Positions 38,022 through 46,748 of a stretch of DNA of 64,000 nucleotides are shown here, one piece after another. The stretch's first letter is position 1, and every line of letters starts with the position of its first letter. The translations under genes were made by a program, and so were the position numbers. This DNA comes from Owenweeksia sp. (GTDB taxonomy: Bacteria; Bacteroidota; Bacteroidia; Flavobacteriales; Schleiferiaceae): contig JANQPD010000092.1 of NCBI GenBank assembly GCA_028285465.1, forward strand, positions 1 to 64,000. Reading direction: 5' to 3'. The notes under the pieces are model-generated. The model ran no database searches, was not told the origin of the DNA, and worked only from the letters and a program-made list of their open reading frames with translations.

Positions 38022-38537
38022 CTAGAATCTCATACAAAAACGGCCGTTGGTGATGTAAGCGGTGTCTTTTAATTGATCGTTGTATTGGGTAAATTCAAAC
38101 CTGCCTTCTACGTAGCCATTGGTAAAGTCCGCGCTGTAGTTGTCCTCTACAAAACCGGTGATACTAACTTGTCCACTAAGGGTAGAGTCATAATCAACAC
38201 TACCTGTTTCACTTCTATAATAAATTATAGAAGTGAAGGTACTATCAGAGTAAAAGCCTACGCTTTTCATTTCGGAAATATTAAAGCTTACTCCATTCAC
38301 CTCACCTGCATCCGGGTTACAATTCCTTCCTGATATAACCAAATATCCCGTATCAGGATTATACCATTTACTAAACCCAGCACATCTTAGATTACCTTCA
38401 GTCTTAAACGGCTCCCCATTTACCAGGCAAGTAAAGCCAATAAAATCATTACAGGGAATATCCGGTTCGGGCTCTTTGCGGCAGGCCAGGGTGCTCAACA
38501 GAAAAAGGGATAGAAGCAGGAGGGGTTTTCGTTTCAT
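38022..38537 (-). CDS. Tandem lipoprotein paralogue 4 (nearest the esterase gene)
   Basis: The ATG at 38537 gives 171 residues with lipobox STLAC followed by RKEPEPDIPC. A longer in-frame start at 38591 lies ahead of the signal peptide and was rejected. The N-terminal 60 residues (DFIGFTCLVNGEPFKTEGNL) and C-terminal 45 residues (FVEDNYSADFTNGYVEGRF, DTAYITNGRFCMRF) are shared with the three upstream paralogues. The centre (about residues 75-120) is unique. Five cysteines besides the lipid-bearing one are conserved, suggesting a disulfide-stabilised beta domain. It ends 32 bases before the esterase gene start. Function is unknown. Confidence 0.78.
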   Translation of the reverse strand: MKRKPLLLLSLFLLSTLACRKEPEPDIPCNDFIGFTCLVNGEPFKTEGNLRCAGFSKWYNPDTGYLVISGRNCNPDAGEVNGVSFNISEMKSVGFYSDSTFTSIIYYRSETGSVDYDSTLSGQVSITGFVEDNYSADFTNGYVEGRFEFTQYNDQLKDTAYITNGRFCMRF

Positions 38538-38600
38538 GGTCTTTTTTCTAAAAGAGAAGCGTATAAAAGTTAAGCAGGCATTAAAGTACAAAAAATAAAA

Positions 38601-39116
38601 CTAAAGGCGCATGCAAAAGAGGCCGTTGGTGATGTAAGCCGTGTCTTTTAATTGCTCGTTATATTGGGTAAATTCAAACCTGCCTTCTACATAGCCGTTG
38701 GTAAAGTCCGCACTGTAGTTGTCTTCTGTGAAACCAGTAATGACAACCGATCCCGATAAGGTAGAATCATAATCCGTTAAGTTTGAATCCCCCATATAGG
38801 TATAATTTGATTTCATTAGTGGAGGAGTGTAACTTCCTGTCCCATTCAATTTAAATATGGTGAAGTTTACTAGAAAAGGCTCTTCAAAATTTACATTACA
38901 ATCTGTGCCAGCTATCACTAATTGCATTGTGGCAGTGTTATACCATCTCGTTGTGCCTGAGCATCTTAAATTCCCATCAGTATTGAATCTTTCTCCATTT
39001 ATCAGGCAAGTAAAGCCTATAAAATCATCGCAGGGAATATCCGGTTCGGGCTCTTTGCGGCAGGCCAGGATGCTCAACAGAAAAAGGGATAGAAGCAGGA
39101 GGGGTTTTCGTTTCAT
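38601..39116 (-). CDS. Tandem lipoprotein paralogue 3
   Basis: The 171-residue product has leader MKRKPLLLLSLFLLSILAC and then RKEPEPDIPCDDFIGFTC. It is nearly the same as its neighbours at both ends (DNYSADFTNGYVEGRFEFTQ, DTAYITNGLFCMRL). The central 45 residues differ (VNFTIFKLNGTGSYTPPLMK, SNYTYMGDSNLTDYDSTLSG) and resemble the copy at 39730 (SNYTYRSE). The spacer to the next copy repeats sequence found in the other spacers, so the array grew by tandem duplication. It is predicted to be outer-membrane anchored. No known domain was recognised. Confidence 0.78.
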   Translation of the reverse strand: MKRKPLLLLSLFLLSILACRKEPEPDIPCDDFIGFTCLINGERFNTDGNLRCSGTTRWYNTATMQLVIAGTDCNVNFEEPFLVNFTIFKLNGTGSYTPPLMKSNYTYMGDSNLTDYDSTLSGSVVITGFTEDNYSADFTNGYVEGRFEFTQYNEQLKDTAYITNGLFCMRL

Positions 39117-39175
39117 GGTCTTTTTTTCTAGAAGCGTATAAAAGCTAAGCAGGCATTAAAGTACAAAAAATAGGG

Positions 39176-39691
39176 TTAAAAGCGCATACAAAAGCGGCCA
39201 TCGGTTACACGCATGGTATCACTAAAAGCCGTATCGGTAACTGTAAAGGCAAACCTGCCTTCTACATACCCGTTGGTAAAATCAGCACTATAATTATCTT
39301 CTGTAAATCCGGTAACATTTACCTGCCCAGAGAGAATTGAATCATAATCATAAAAATTACTTTCCAAAACTGATGTAATATTAGCTCTAAAACTACTTAC
39401 CTCATACTCTCTAGCTCCACAAAATGAATGAATATAAAAGTTAATTAGTCTTATCTCATTAAGGCTGGCGTTACAATTCCTTCCAGACACCAAGAGGTTT
39501 CCTTCATCTGGATCATACCACTTCGTAAACCCAGCGCAAGTAAGGTTTCCCTGGGTTTTAAAGGGTTCCCCGTTTATCAGGCAAGTAAAGCCGATAAAAT
39601 CATCGCAGGGGATATCCGGTTCCGGTTCTTTACGGCAGGCTAAGATGCTTAACAGAAAAGGGAGTAAAAGCAGGAGGGGTTTTCGTTTCAT
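39176..39691 (-). CDS. Tandem lipoprotein paralogue 2
   Basis: The ATG at 39691 gives 171 residues with the leader MKRKPLLLLLPFLLSILAC. The front (DFIGFTCLINGEPFKTQGNL) is shared with the array. The centre is distinctive and AT-rich (INFYIHSFCGAREYEVSSF), with an extra Cys. The tail is altered (FAFTVTDTAFSDTMRVTDG) before ending in the common RFCMRF. This copy therefore differs in two blocks, which suggests mosaic exchange between copies. Function is unknown. Confidence 0.78.
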   Translation of the reverse strand: MKRKPLLLLLPFLLSILACRKEPEPDIPCDDFIGFTCLINGEPFKTQGNLTCAGFTKWYDPDEGNLLVSGRNCNASLNEIRLINFYIHSFCGAREYEVSSFRANITSVLESNFYDYDSILSGQVNVTGFTEDNYSADFTNGYVEGRFAFTVTDTAFSDTMRVTDGRFCMRF

Positions 39692-39729
39692 GGTCTTTTT
39701 TCTAAAGGAGAAGCGTATAAAAAATAGAA

Positions 39730-40257
39730 CTAAAACCGCATACAAAAGCGGCCGTTGGTGATGTAAGCCGTATCCTTCAATTGATCGTTGTATTGGATAA
39801 ACTCGAACGTACCTTCTACGTAGCCGTTGGTGAAGTCTGCGCTGTAGTTGTCTTCTACAAAACCGGTTACATATACCTTTGTAGAAATTATTGAATCATA
39901 CTTTATAAGGTCTATCTCTGACCTATAGGTATAATTTGATTTCACCCGAGGTAGCGAATATTCGCCAGGACCATCAAAATCAAAAAGGGTGAAGTTCACC
40001 CAGGCAGGTTCATTAGCCCTAGCATTGCAGTTTGCACCATCGATTACTAATTGCTTTATATTGGGATTGTACCACCTCGTAAAACCCGGACACCCCAGGT
40101 TTCCCTGGGTTTTAAAGGGCTCCCCGTTTACTTTACAGCTAAAGCCAATAAAATCATCACAGGGAATATCCGGTTCGGGTTCTTTACAACAGGCGCCCAG
40201 GAAAAAAAGGACTGCCCCATACACGAAAAGGTTCCAAAATAAGCGGCCTTTTTGCAT
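39730..40257 (-). CDS. Tandem lipoprotein paralogue 1 (first of the array)
   Basis: The ATG at 40257 gives 175 residues. The signal peptide (MQKGRLFWNLFVYGAVLFFL, lipobox GACC) differs from the MKRKPLL leaders of the other three. The mature part still begins KEPEPDIPCDDFIGFSCKVN and ends FVEDNYSADFTNGYVEGTF ... FCMRF. It is the first gene of the run on the minus strand and may represent the founder copy. No promoter box was recognised upstream. Confidence 0.78.
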   Translation of the reverse strand: MQKGRLFWNLFVYGAVLFFLGACCKEPEPDIPCDDFIGFSCKVNGEPFKTQGNLGCPGFTRWYNPNIKQLVIDGANCNARANEPAWVNFTLFDFDGPGEYSLPRVKSNYTYRSEIDLIKYDSIISTKVYVTGFVEDNYSADFTNGYVEGTFEFIQYNDQLKDTAYITNGRFCMRF

Positions 40258-40299
40258 AAAAAAGCTTGTGAAAAAAGGGGAGGTGCAGGTAAGGTACAT

Positions 40300-40851
40300 A
40301 AGCTAAGGAAGGTTATATTGTTGTCTATATTTTTAGAGATATGTATTTATTCACAACCAAACCGTTTTATGTATCGCTGTTCATTTTGGCTTAACCCAAA
40401 ACGAACCAACCGAACGAAGTGAGCTCATGAATACCACTAAAATAATTAGTGATATGAATAAAAGGTCAAGGCTTAATTCTTCAGACTGAAAAACCAGCGC
40501 TTCACTTCGTCTTCGAAGCCCCAGCCGCTCACTGCGTTTCGCTTCGGCACTTCTCGGGACTGCATATCGCTTGTTTTTCTAGCCTTAGAAGAATGAGGCC
40601 CCAGGGCTTTGTGCAAAAAGTTTTTCGTTAAACCAACCAAGTGAGACTCCCTTAGGTAATACATTACGTTTTTTGATTTAGGAAAACTTAAAGCTGGTCT
40701 CTCGTACATCTCTTTACATTTCTATTGTTTATTCTTTATGCCAAGTGTACAGTTATATACACAAACGCATTTGTAAAACAAAGGGTTGGGCGGCTGGCGG
40801 GAAATGCACCCTATGGCCTTGCTCAGGGACCAACAAGAAGGGGCAAAAGGC
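40300..40851. other. Gene-poor stretch of about 550 bases
   Basis: No RNA gene, mobile element or confident gene is visible. One minus-strand open frame of 78 codons is described separately. The sequence GAACGAAGTGAGC near 40413-40425 and the reverse-oriented CACTTCGTCTTCGAAGCC / CACTGCGTTTCGCTTCGGC text near 40503-40545 give it the look of a decayed or dispersed intergenic element. Confidence 0.4.
40473..40709 (-). CDS. Doubtful small ORF, 78 codons
   Basis: The frame encodes a basic, Ser-rich peptide (FLHKALGPHSSKARKTSD, EVPKRNAVSGWGFEDEVKRW). It has no signal peptide or recognisable domain, and it sits in a gene-poor stretch. It could be the remnant of a larger gene or part of a dispersed repeat. 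Confidence 0.2.
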   Translation of the reverse strand: MYERPALSFPKSKNVMYYLRESHLVGLTKNFLHKALGPHSSKARKTSDMQSREVPKRNAVSGWGFEDEVKRWFFSLKN

Positions 40852-41541
40852 TTAGAACTGCCGGGCCACAAAGCCGCCCCCCATCATAGCAGCCACCGCC
40901 AGGTTGAGTTCCTGGGCAATCCGCTTCCCGATGTTCTGGCCGATCAGGTCCATTTTAGCGATCAGCTCGATCCGCTCCCGGTGCTGGTCCCGCTCTTCGT
41001 GGTTTAAGACGAAATGGAGCATGCCGCTGTTGTACAGCAGGCTGATGATCACCATATCGTGCAGGTCCGGGATTTCTTCGCTAAAGATCAGCGCACGCAA
41101 GCGGGATTTCACATCCTTTACTTCTTCCCGGTCACGGATGGGGTATTTGGGGGCACTGAATACCCACAATATCTTCCGATTCTCTATTTTAAGCAAGCCT
41201 TTGCGAATCAGCACATTGAGCAGGGCATCCACAAAGCTTTCATGCTTTTCATACAAGCGGTTCATCCAAAAGTTGATGTTCCTGCGGCTGGCATCCAGTT
41301 GCATGTCGATAAGGGCGATGTCCAAAATTTCCGAACCGGTGGGCTCGGTACTTTCGATGATCACCTTTTCGGTATCCGTATCTATCCGGTTTTGAAGGGC
41401 CAGCTCCATCAAAATGGAACCGGCAAGCGCCAGCTTAAAGGAACTGCTGTGCATGCCGGAAGTATTTCCTTCCGCATGGTCGGTACTGAGGAGAAAAAGC
41501 TCCTCGGGAATGCTTAAGTCTTTGATAGAAAGGTTTGCCAT
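40852..41541 (-). CDS. GPP34 (GOLPH3/Vps74-like) family protein
   Basis: The 229-residue product matches the GPP34 fold. It opens with the family signature LSIPEELFLLSTD, followed by a mainly helical body (LALAGSILMELALQNRIDTD, LLNVLIRKGLLKIENRKILW, MVIISLLYNSGMLHFVL). In eukaryotes these proteins bind phosphatidylinositol-4-phosphate on Golgi membranes. The bacterial members have no established role. It appears to be a single-gene unit; neighbours give no functional clue. The short charged start supports the ATG at 41541. Confidence 0.87.
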   Translation of the reverse strand: MANLSIKDLSIPEELFLLSTDHAEGNTSGMHSSSFKLALAGSILMELALQNRIDTDTEKVIIESTEPTGSEILDIALIDMQLDASRRNINFWMNRLYEKHESFVDALLNVLIRKGLLKIENRKILWVFSAPKYPIRDREEVKDVKSRLRALIFSEEIPDLHDMVIISLLYNSGMLHFVLNHEERDQHRERIELIAKMDLIGQNIGKRIAQELNLAVAAMMGGGFVARQF

Positions 41542-41727
41542 GATCTGATAAATGTGCTATAAGGTACGTATAAAACCAGCCTGCTATTTATAAAATATTG
41601 AAACCCCACCGAAAAGCAACCATAGACAAAGTGTGGACAAGAAACAAGGGTTGACCGGTAGACATTTGCCTGCCGCCAGGCTAAGCTTGACGCAACCCTG
41701 CCTTCAAAGCATTTTTACTCAGGCACT

Positions 41728-41774
41728 AAACCTTCCAGGTTTTTCAACAATGTGGGGATAAACCTGGAAGGTTT
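41728..41774. repeat. Dispersed stem-loop repeat, copy B
   Basis: The arms AAACCTTCCAGGTTT and AAACCTGGAAGGTTT pair perfectly over 15 bp around a 17-base loop. It has the same layout as copy A at 31809-31855, and shares the left flank GCACTAAACCTT and the right-hand GCTCGTTAATT (41812-41822). The stretch 41542-42065 contains no gene; besides this repeat it holds a second hairpin (41840) and the infB terminator. Confidence 0.65.
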
Positions 41775-41839
41775 TTGAACCAAATTTTTTACACCTAACG
41801 CGCTCGTTAATTGCTTAAAAGGTGAAGCGTACAAAAGCA

Positions 41840-41870
41840 AACAGCCGGCTACTAAAAGAGACCGGCTGTT
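41840..41870. repeat. Inverted repeat in the GPP34-infB interval
   Basis: AACAGCCGG and CCGGCTGTT form a perfect 9-bp stem around a 13-base A-rich loop, with no T run on either side. It is therefore more likely a structural or protein-binding element than a terminator. Confidence 0.4.
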
Positions 41871-42016
41871 ACGTAAAAGCGTAGAGAGGTGGTATTTGCA
41901 GGTATGTTAAAAAGGCTAAGGCATGGTTATACATTTCATTTAGCTCAACGTGTAGAAAACGCTTGTAGAAATAGACGGATAGCTAAGAGAAAGGGTTGGG
42001 CACTTCGCATAAAAAA

Positions 42017-42036
42017 AGGCGCTTTTTAGAGCGCCT
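42017..42036 (-). terminator. Terminator of the rimP-nusA-infB operon
   Basis: A 7-bp stem AGGCGCT / AGCGCCT is followed on the minus strand by a T run (plus-strand A run 42011-42017). It lies 30 bases beyond the infB stop. Confidence 0.8.
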
Positions 42037-42065
42037 CTTTTACTATAGCCTTGTAAGCCTGATGT

Positions 42066-44906
42066 TTAATCTAACGTACGTTTTACTTCTACTTCCTGGA
42101 AGCCTTCAATGATGTCGCCTACTTTGATGTCGTTGAAGTTTTTGATGTTCAAGCCGCATTCGTAGCCTTTCTTAACTTCTTTCACATCGTCTTTAAAGCG
42201 CTTGAGCGAATCCAGTTCCCCGGTGTAGATCACCACACCATCGCGGATGAGACGTACCTTGGTATTCCGGGTTATGGTGCCATCCAGCACAAAGCAGCCC
42301 GCAATGGTGCCTACTTTGGATATCTTAAAGGTTTCGCGCACTTCTACATTACAGGTTACTTCTTCTTTAACCTCCGCACTCAACATGCCTTCCATTGCAT
42401 CGCGGATCTCGTTGATCGCATCGTAGATGATGGAATACAGGCGAATGTCTACTTCTTCTTTTTCGGCCAGCCTGCGTGCATTAGCGGATGGGCGCACCTG
42501 GAAACCAATGATAATGGCATCCGAAGCGGCTGCCAGCAGGATATCGCTTTCGCTGATCTGTCCCACGGCTTTGTGAATGATCTTTACCTGGATCTCTTCC
42601 GTACTCAGTTTTTGCAAAGAGTCGGAAAGGGCTTCAATGGAGCCATCCACATCCCCTTTTACAATTACGTTAAGCTCCTTAAAGTCGCCAATGGCCAAAC
42701 GCCTGCCAATCTCCTCCAGGGTGAGGCTCTTTTGCGAACGGGCACTTTGCTCCCGTTGCAACTGGGTACGCTTGGTGGCAATGCCTTTTGCCTCCCGTTC
42801 ATCTTCCATTACATTAAAAGTGTCTCCGGCCTGCGGAGCGCCATCCAAACCTAAGATACTCACCGGTTTGGCCGGGCCGGCTTCTTTTACCCGCTTGCCC
42901 CGTTCATCCAACATCGCCCGCACCTTTCCGCTGTACTGGCCGGCCAGTACATAATCGCCTATGCGCAACGTTCCGTTTTGCACCAGGATGGTGCTTACGT
43001 AACCACGGCCCTTATCCAGGGCAGCCTCCACTACCGTACCGTTGGCATTTCGATCCGGGTTGGCTTTAAGCTCGAGCAATTCTGCCTCGAGTAATACTTT
43101 TTCCAGCAGTTCATTTACCCCCATACCGGTTTTGGCCGATATATCGTGCGACTGGATCTTACCGCCCCAATCTTCCACGAGCAGGTTCATCTGCGCCAGG
43201 GCCTCCTTGATCTTATCCGGGTTTGCCGTGGGTTTGTCTACCTTGTTAATGGCGAATACAATAGGCACACCTGCCGCTTGTGCGTGGCTGATGGCCTCTT
43301 TGGTTTGCGGCATCACATCGTCATCCGCAGCTACCACAATAATGGCAATATCGGTAACCTTGGCTCCGCGGGCCCGCATAGCGGTAAAGGCTTCGTGACC
43401 CGGGGTATCCAGGAAGGTTATTTTCTGACCGCTCTCCAGCTCAACCGAGTAAGCTCCTATATGCTGGGTAATGCCCCCCGATTCACCAGCTATAACGTTT
43501 GCTTTACGTACGTAATCCAGCAAGGAAGTTTTACCGTGGTCTACGTGTCCCATAACGGTTACAATAGGCGCCCGGTCCTGTAGCTCTTCTTCCGTATCCT
43601 CCACCACTTCTATGGCATCTGTTACGTCTGCGCTTACAAACTCTACCTCAAAGCCAAATTCCTCTACTACAATCTGTAAGGTTTCTCCATCCAGGCGCTG
43701 GTTCATGGTCACCATCATACCCAGACTCATACAAGCCGAGATTACTTCGTTTACCGAAACGCTCATCATGTTCGCGAGCTCACTTACGGTAACAAACTCG
43801 GTTACCTTAATGATCTTGCTTTCTTCCTCCATCCGCATTTCGTCAAGCTCTGCCTGCTCCTTGCGTTCCTGGCGTTTTTCCCTGCGGAGTTTTGCTCCTT
43901 TGGACTTTTTACCTCCCCCGGTAAGTTTTTCGAGGGTTTCTTTTATTTGTTTTTGGATCTCTTCCTCCGTAAGCTCACGCTTGGGTTCCGGCTTGCGCCC
44001 GCGTCCCTTAGCACCTGCTCCACCTCTATTCGGGCCCGCACCGGGGCCTGAAATAATGCGCTTACGCTTGCGCTTGCTGCCATCGGTTTTGCCTTCCGTA
44101 CTGCTGGCTACCTTTTTCTTTTTAGGGCGTTCGAATTTCGACAGGTCTACTTTCTCCCCGGTAAATTTCGGACCACTCAGCTTTTCGTACTTGGTAGAGA
44201 TCGTCCCTTTTTCCGGAGTATCCCCTTCTGTTTTAGTCCCTTCTTCCTGGGATGATACGGGCTTTTCCGTTTTTTCTTCCGCTTCAGGACTTTCTTTCGC
44301 TGCTTTGGGCGTCTCCTTTGCGGGAGCCGCTTTAGGTTTAGCGGGCTTCTTATCCAGATCAATGCTGCCTACCTGTTTAGGCCCGCTCAGTTTGGCTTTG
44401 GCCCGGATCACTTCTTCTTTCTCCTCCTTGGTTTTTTTGTCAGCCTCTTCTTGTACCGGAGCTTCCTCTTCTTTCTTAGGCGCAGTAATTTCTTCCTTCT
44501 TAGGCTCCTCAGGCACAGGATCCTCTTTTGGAGCTTCCTGCTTAACCGGAGGCTCTGATTTTTTATCCAGGTCTATGGTACCTACCATTTTTGGCCCGCT
44601 TAAGGTGGCCCGCCCTTTTATTACCTCTTCCTCTGCCGGTTTTTCTTCCGCTACATTTTCCTCTTCAAGCTCAGCCCGCAAGCGCTCTTTTTCTTCACGC
44701 TTTTTCTGGCTCATTTCTTCAGACCTGGCCTTTTTATCCATGTCCGTTTGAAACTCGTCCAACAGAATGTCGTAAACATCCCCGTCAATCTTAGTAGTGG
44801 GACGAGCATCAATCTCTATGTCCTTTTCGCGGAGAAAATCTACAGCGCGCTGCATAGAGATGTTAAGCTCTTTTAATACTTTATTTAATCTTTGGGGTGC
44901 GCTCAT
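42066..44906 (-). CDS. infB: Translation initiation factor IF-2
   Basis: The 946-residue product has an N-terminal IF2 domain ([19 protein letters not shown]), then a long charged Lys/Glu/Pro-rich linker. Three repeats of LSGPK-xxG-DL-K occur near residues 101, 171 and 241 of the linker. The GTPase has G1 [10 protein letters not shown]3 DTPGHEAF, G4 NKVDK and G5 SAK, followed by domains II-IV. IF-2 brings initiator tRNA to the 30S subunit. It is the last gene of the conserved rimP-nusA-infB operon, with nusA ending 51 bases upstream and a terminator following. Confidence 0.97.
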   Translation of the reverse strand: MSAPQRLNKVLKELNISMQRAVDFLREKDIEIDARPTTKIDGDVYDILLDEFQTDMDKKARSEEMSQKKREEKERLRAELEEENVAEEKPAEEEVIKGRATLSGPKMVGTIDLDKKSEPPVKQEAPKEDPVPEEPKKEEITAPKKEEEAPVQEEADKKTKEEKEEVIRAKAKLSGPKQVGSIDLDKKPAKPKAAPAKETPKAAKESPEAEEKTEKPVSSQEEGTKTEGDTPEKGTISTKYEKLSGPKFTGEKVDLSKFERPKKKKVASSTEGKTDGSKRKRKRIISGPGAGPNRGGAGAKGRGRKPEPKRELTEEEIQKQIKETLEKLTGGGKKSKGAKLRREKRQERKEQAELDEMRMEEESKIIKVTEFVTVSELANMMSVSVNEVISACMSLGMMVTMNQRLDGETLQIVVEEFGFEVEFVSADVTDAIEVVEDTEEELQDRAPIVTVMGHVDHGKTSLLDYVRKANVIAGESGGITQHIGAYSVELESGQKITFLDTPGHEAFTAMRARGAKVTDIAIIVVAADDDVMPQTKEAISHAQAAGVPIVFAINKVDKPTANPDKIKEALAQMNLLVEDWGGKIQSHDISAKTGMGVNELLEKVLLEAELLELKANPDRNANGTVVEAALDKGRGYVSTILVQNGTLRIGDYVLAGQYSGKVRAMLDERGKRVKEAGPAKPVSILGLDGAPQAGDTFNVMEDEREAKGIATKRTQLQREQSARSQKSLTLEEIGRRLAIGDFKELNVIVKGDVDGSIEALSDSLQKLSTEEIQVKIIHKAVGQISESDILLAAASDAIIIGFQVRPSANARRLAEKEEVDIRLYSIIYDAINEIRDAMEGMLSAEVKEEVTCNVEVRETFKISKVGTIAGCFVLDGTITRNTKVRLIRDGVVIYTGELDSLKRFKDDVKEVKKGYECGLNIKNFNDIKVGDIIEGFQEVEVKRTLD

Positions 44907-44957
44907 ATATTTTTTTTACTCGGTACGGCTTCAGTGAACTTAAGGTTTTATACAAAA

Positions 44958-46193
44958 CTATTCCTCTAATTCGCTGCGCAATATGGTGCGTACCTCTTCT
45001 ATGGTTTCTTCTTCTAAATCCGTGCGAGAAGCCAACTCCTCCACACTCAGCTCCAATACACTTCGGGCAGTATCACACCCGATGGCTTTCAACTCATCCA
45101 GTATCCAACCTTCAATTTCATCTGCAAACTCGTTGAGTTCCACATCCTCATTTTCATCCACATCCCGGTATACATCGATCTCGTAACCGGTTAACTGGCC
45201 TGCTAATTTAATATTTAGGCCACGCTTACCAATGGCAAGGGATACCTGGTCAGGTTTTAAGAACACTTCAGCCCTTCCGTTTTCTTCGTCAATATTGATG
45301 GTGGTGATCTTTGCAGGGCTCAAGGCACGCTGGATGTACAACTGTGTATTGGCTGTGTAGTTGATCACATCGATGTTCTCATTTCCCAGCTCCCGCACAA
45401 TACTGTGGATGCGGCTTCCCTTCATGCCCACGCAAGCCCCCACGGGGTCTATGCGGTCGTCAAAAGATTCCACTGCTACTTTGGCCTTTTCGCCCGGCTC
45501 GCGTACACAGTTCTTCACCACAATAAGCCCGTCAAACACTTCGGGGATCTCCTGTTCAAAGAGCTTTTCCAGGAACTTGGGACTTGTACGGGAGAGAATA
45601 ACCAAGGGCTTGCTTCCCCGCAGATCTACATCTTTCACTACTGCTCTCAGTGTATCGCCTTTGCGGTAAAAATCAGAAGGGATCTGTTGGTCTTTAGGCA
45701 GCACCAACTCATTTTGATCGTCATCATAAACAATTACCGCACGTGGGCGCACATGGTGTATTTCACCGGTTAAGATCTCTCCTTCAAGATCTTTGTATTT
45801 TTTATAGATAATACCGTTGTCATGCTCCTGAATTTTTTGCACCAGGTTTTGACGAAAAGCCAACACAAACCTTCTCCCCAGGTCTAACAATTTCACCTCT
45901 TCCGAAACCTCCTCTCCAATCTCAAAATCGGGTTCAATGCGCAACGCCTCGGATAAGGCAATTTCCGTGTTCTCGTCTTCTACTTCTCCGTCACCAACAA
46001 TAATACGGTTGCGCCATATTTCAAGGTCTCCCTTATCCGGATTCACAATGATATCAAAGTTCTCATCGTCTCCGTATTTCTTTTTCAACTGGTTTCTAAA
46101 GGCTTCTTCAATAATGGCCATCAGGGTAACCCTATCAATGTTTTTCTCATCTTTAAACTCAGAAAAACTATCAATAATTAAGCTATTTTCCAT
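44958..46193 (-). CDS. nusA: Transcription termination/antitermination factor NusA
   Basis: The 411-residue product has the NusA N-terminal RNA polymerase-binding domain (NIDRVTLMAIIEEAFRNQL). An S1 domain follows near residues 130-200 (GEILTGEIHHVRPRAVIVY). Two KH domains lie near 230-350 (VGACVGMKGSRIHSIVREL, VSLAIGKRGLNIKLAGQL), and then a short acidic tail. The long C-terminal acidic repeats of E. coli NusA are absent. It modulates pausing and termination. It lies 11 bases after rimP. Confidence 0.97.
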   Translation of the reverse strand: MENSLIIDSFSEFKDEKNIDRVTLMAIIEEAFRNQLKKKYGDDENFDIIVNPDKGDLEIWRNRIIVGDGEVEDENTEIALSEALRIEPDFEIGEEVSEEVKLLDLGRRFVLAFRQNLVQKIQEHDNGIIYKKYKDLEGEILTGEIHHVRPRAVIVYDDDQNELVLPKDQQIPSDFYRKGDTLRAVVKDVDLRGSKPLVILSRTSPKFLEKLFEQEIPEVFDGLIVVKNCVREPGEKAKVAVESFDDRIDPVGACVGMKGSRIHSIVRELGNENIDVINYTANTQLYIQRALSPAKITTINIDEENGRAEVFLKPDQVSLAIGKRGLNIKLAGQLTGYEIDVYRDVDENEDVELNEFADEIEGWILDELKAIGCDTARSVLELSVEELASRTDLEEETIEEVRTILRSELEE

Positions 46194-46204
46194 TGCCTGT
46201 GTTT

Positions 46205-46669
46205 TTAAAACTTTATGAGCACCCGGGTAGATTTAATTTCTTCCAGGGGTATCTCTCTTTTTTTTACAACTGTAATTTTCCCTTTCCCAACAGGTTTAGG
46301 TTCGCGGGTTTTGTACTGCAGGAATACTATTCCTTCCTTAAAATCGGTAAAAGTGGCCTCAATTTTTTCTCCTTCTAAAGTGAGCACTTCTACTTCCCGG
46401 CCTACATTCTTTTCGTATTGCTTTTCTTTCAACAAAGGTTGTCCTACCCCCGGTGAGGAAACCTCCAGCGAGTAGTCGTATTCCTGATCGTCAAGCTGTT
46501 GACGAATATGCCGCGTAATGGTACTTATCCGCTCCAGGGTAAGTCCTCCCATATGGTCTGCCAAAAGCTCTATCCGGTCACCAGGCCCTACTTCAAGCGA
46601 CACCAAAAAAGCATCTTCGAGCGCCAGTGCTTCCTCTACCAATTGGTTTAAGTACGTAGGATCAATCAT
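46205..46669 (-). CDS. rimP: Ribosome maturation factor RimP
   Basis: The 154-residue product has the usual size and two domains of RimP (LTLERISTITRHIRQQLDD, YDYSLEVSSPGVGQPLLKE, VEVLTLEGEKIEATFTDF). RimP assists assembly of the 30S subunit. It is the first gene of rimP-nusA-infB; an intrinsic hairpin lies between it and the upstream sirtuin gene. Confidence 0.94.
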   Translation of the reverse strand: MIDPTYLNQLVEEALALEDAFLVSLEVGPGDRIELLADHMGGLTLERISTITRHIRQQLDDQEYDYSLEVSSPGVGQPLLKEKQYEKNVGREVEVLTLEGEKIEATFTDFKEGIVFLQYKTREPKPVGKGKITVVKKREIPLEEIKSTRVLIKF

Positions 46670-46680
46670 ATACCTGCAAT

Positions 46681-46708
46681 AAAAGAGGGGACACTAGTCC
46701 CCTCTTTT
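46681..46708 (-). terminator. Intrinsic terminator between the sirtuin gene and rimP
   Basis: A perfect 11-bp stem (AAAAGAGGGGA / TCCCCTCTTTT) has a CACTAG loop and T-rich flanks on both strands. It ends 12 bases before the rimP start, so the rimP promoter must overlap it or lie within the sirtuin gene, with read-through feeding the operon. Confidence 0.75.
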
Positions 46709-46748
46709 GAAAGCGCAAATATATAAATTATCTCCCGGCTTTTCAAGC

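Noticed and set aside
37990-40299. CRISPR array, suggested by the repeated text between the four lipoprotein genes
   Set aside because: The repeats are paralogous gene ends and spacers of about 60 bases in duplicated genes, not short repeats with regular spacers.
43612-44751. Open frame of 379 codons on the plus strand
   Set aside because: It is antisense to the infB linker; its Ser-rich translation mirrors the Lys/Glu-rich codons of IF-2, and no domain is visible.
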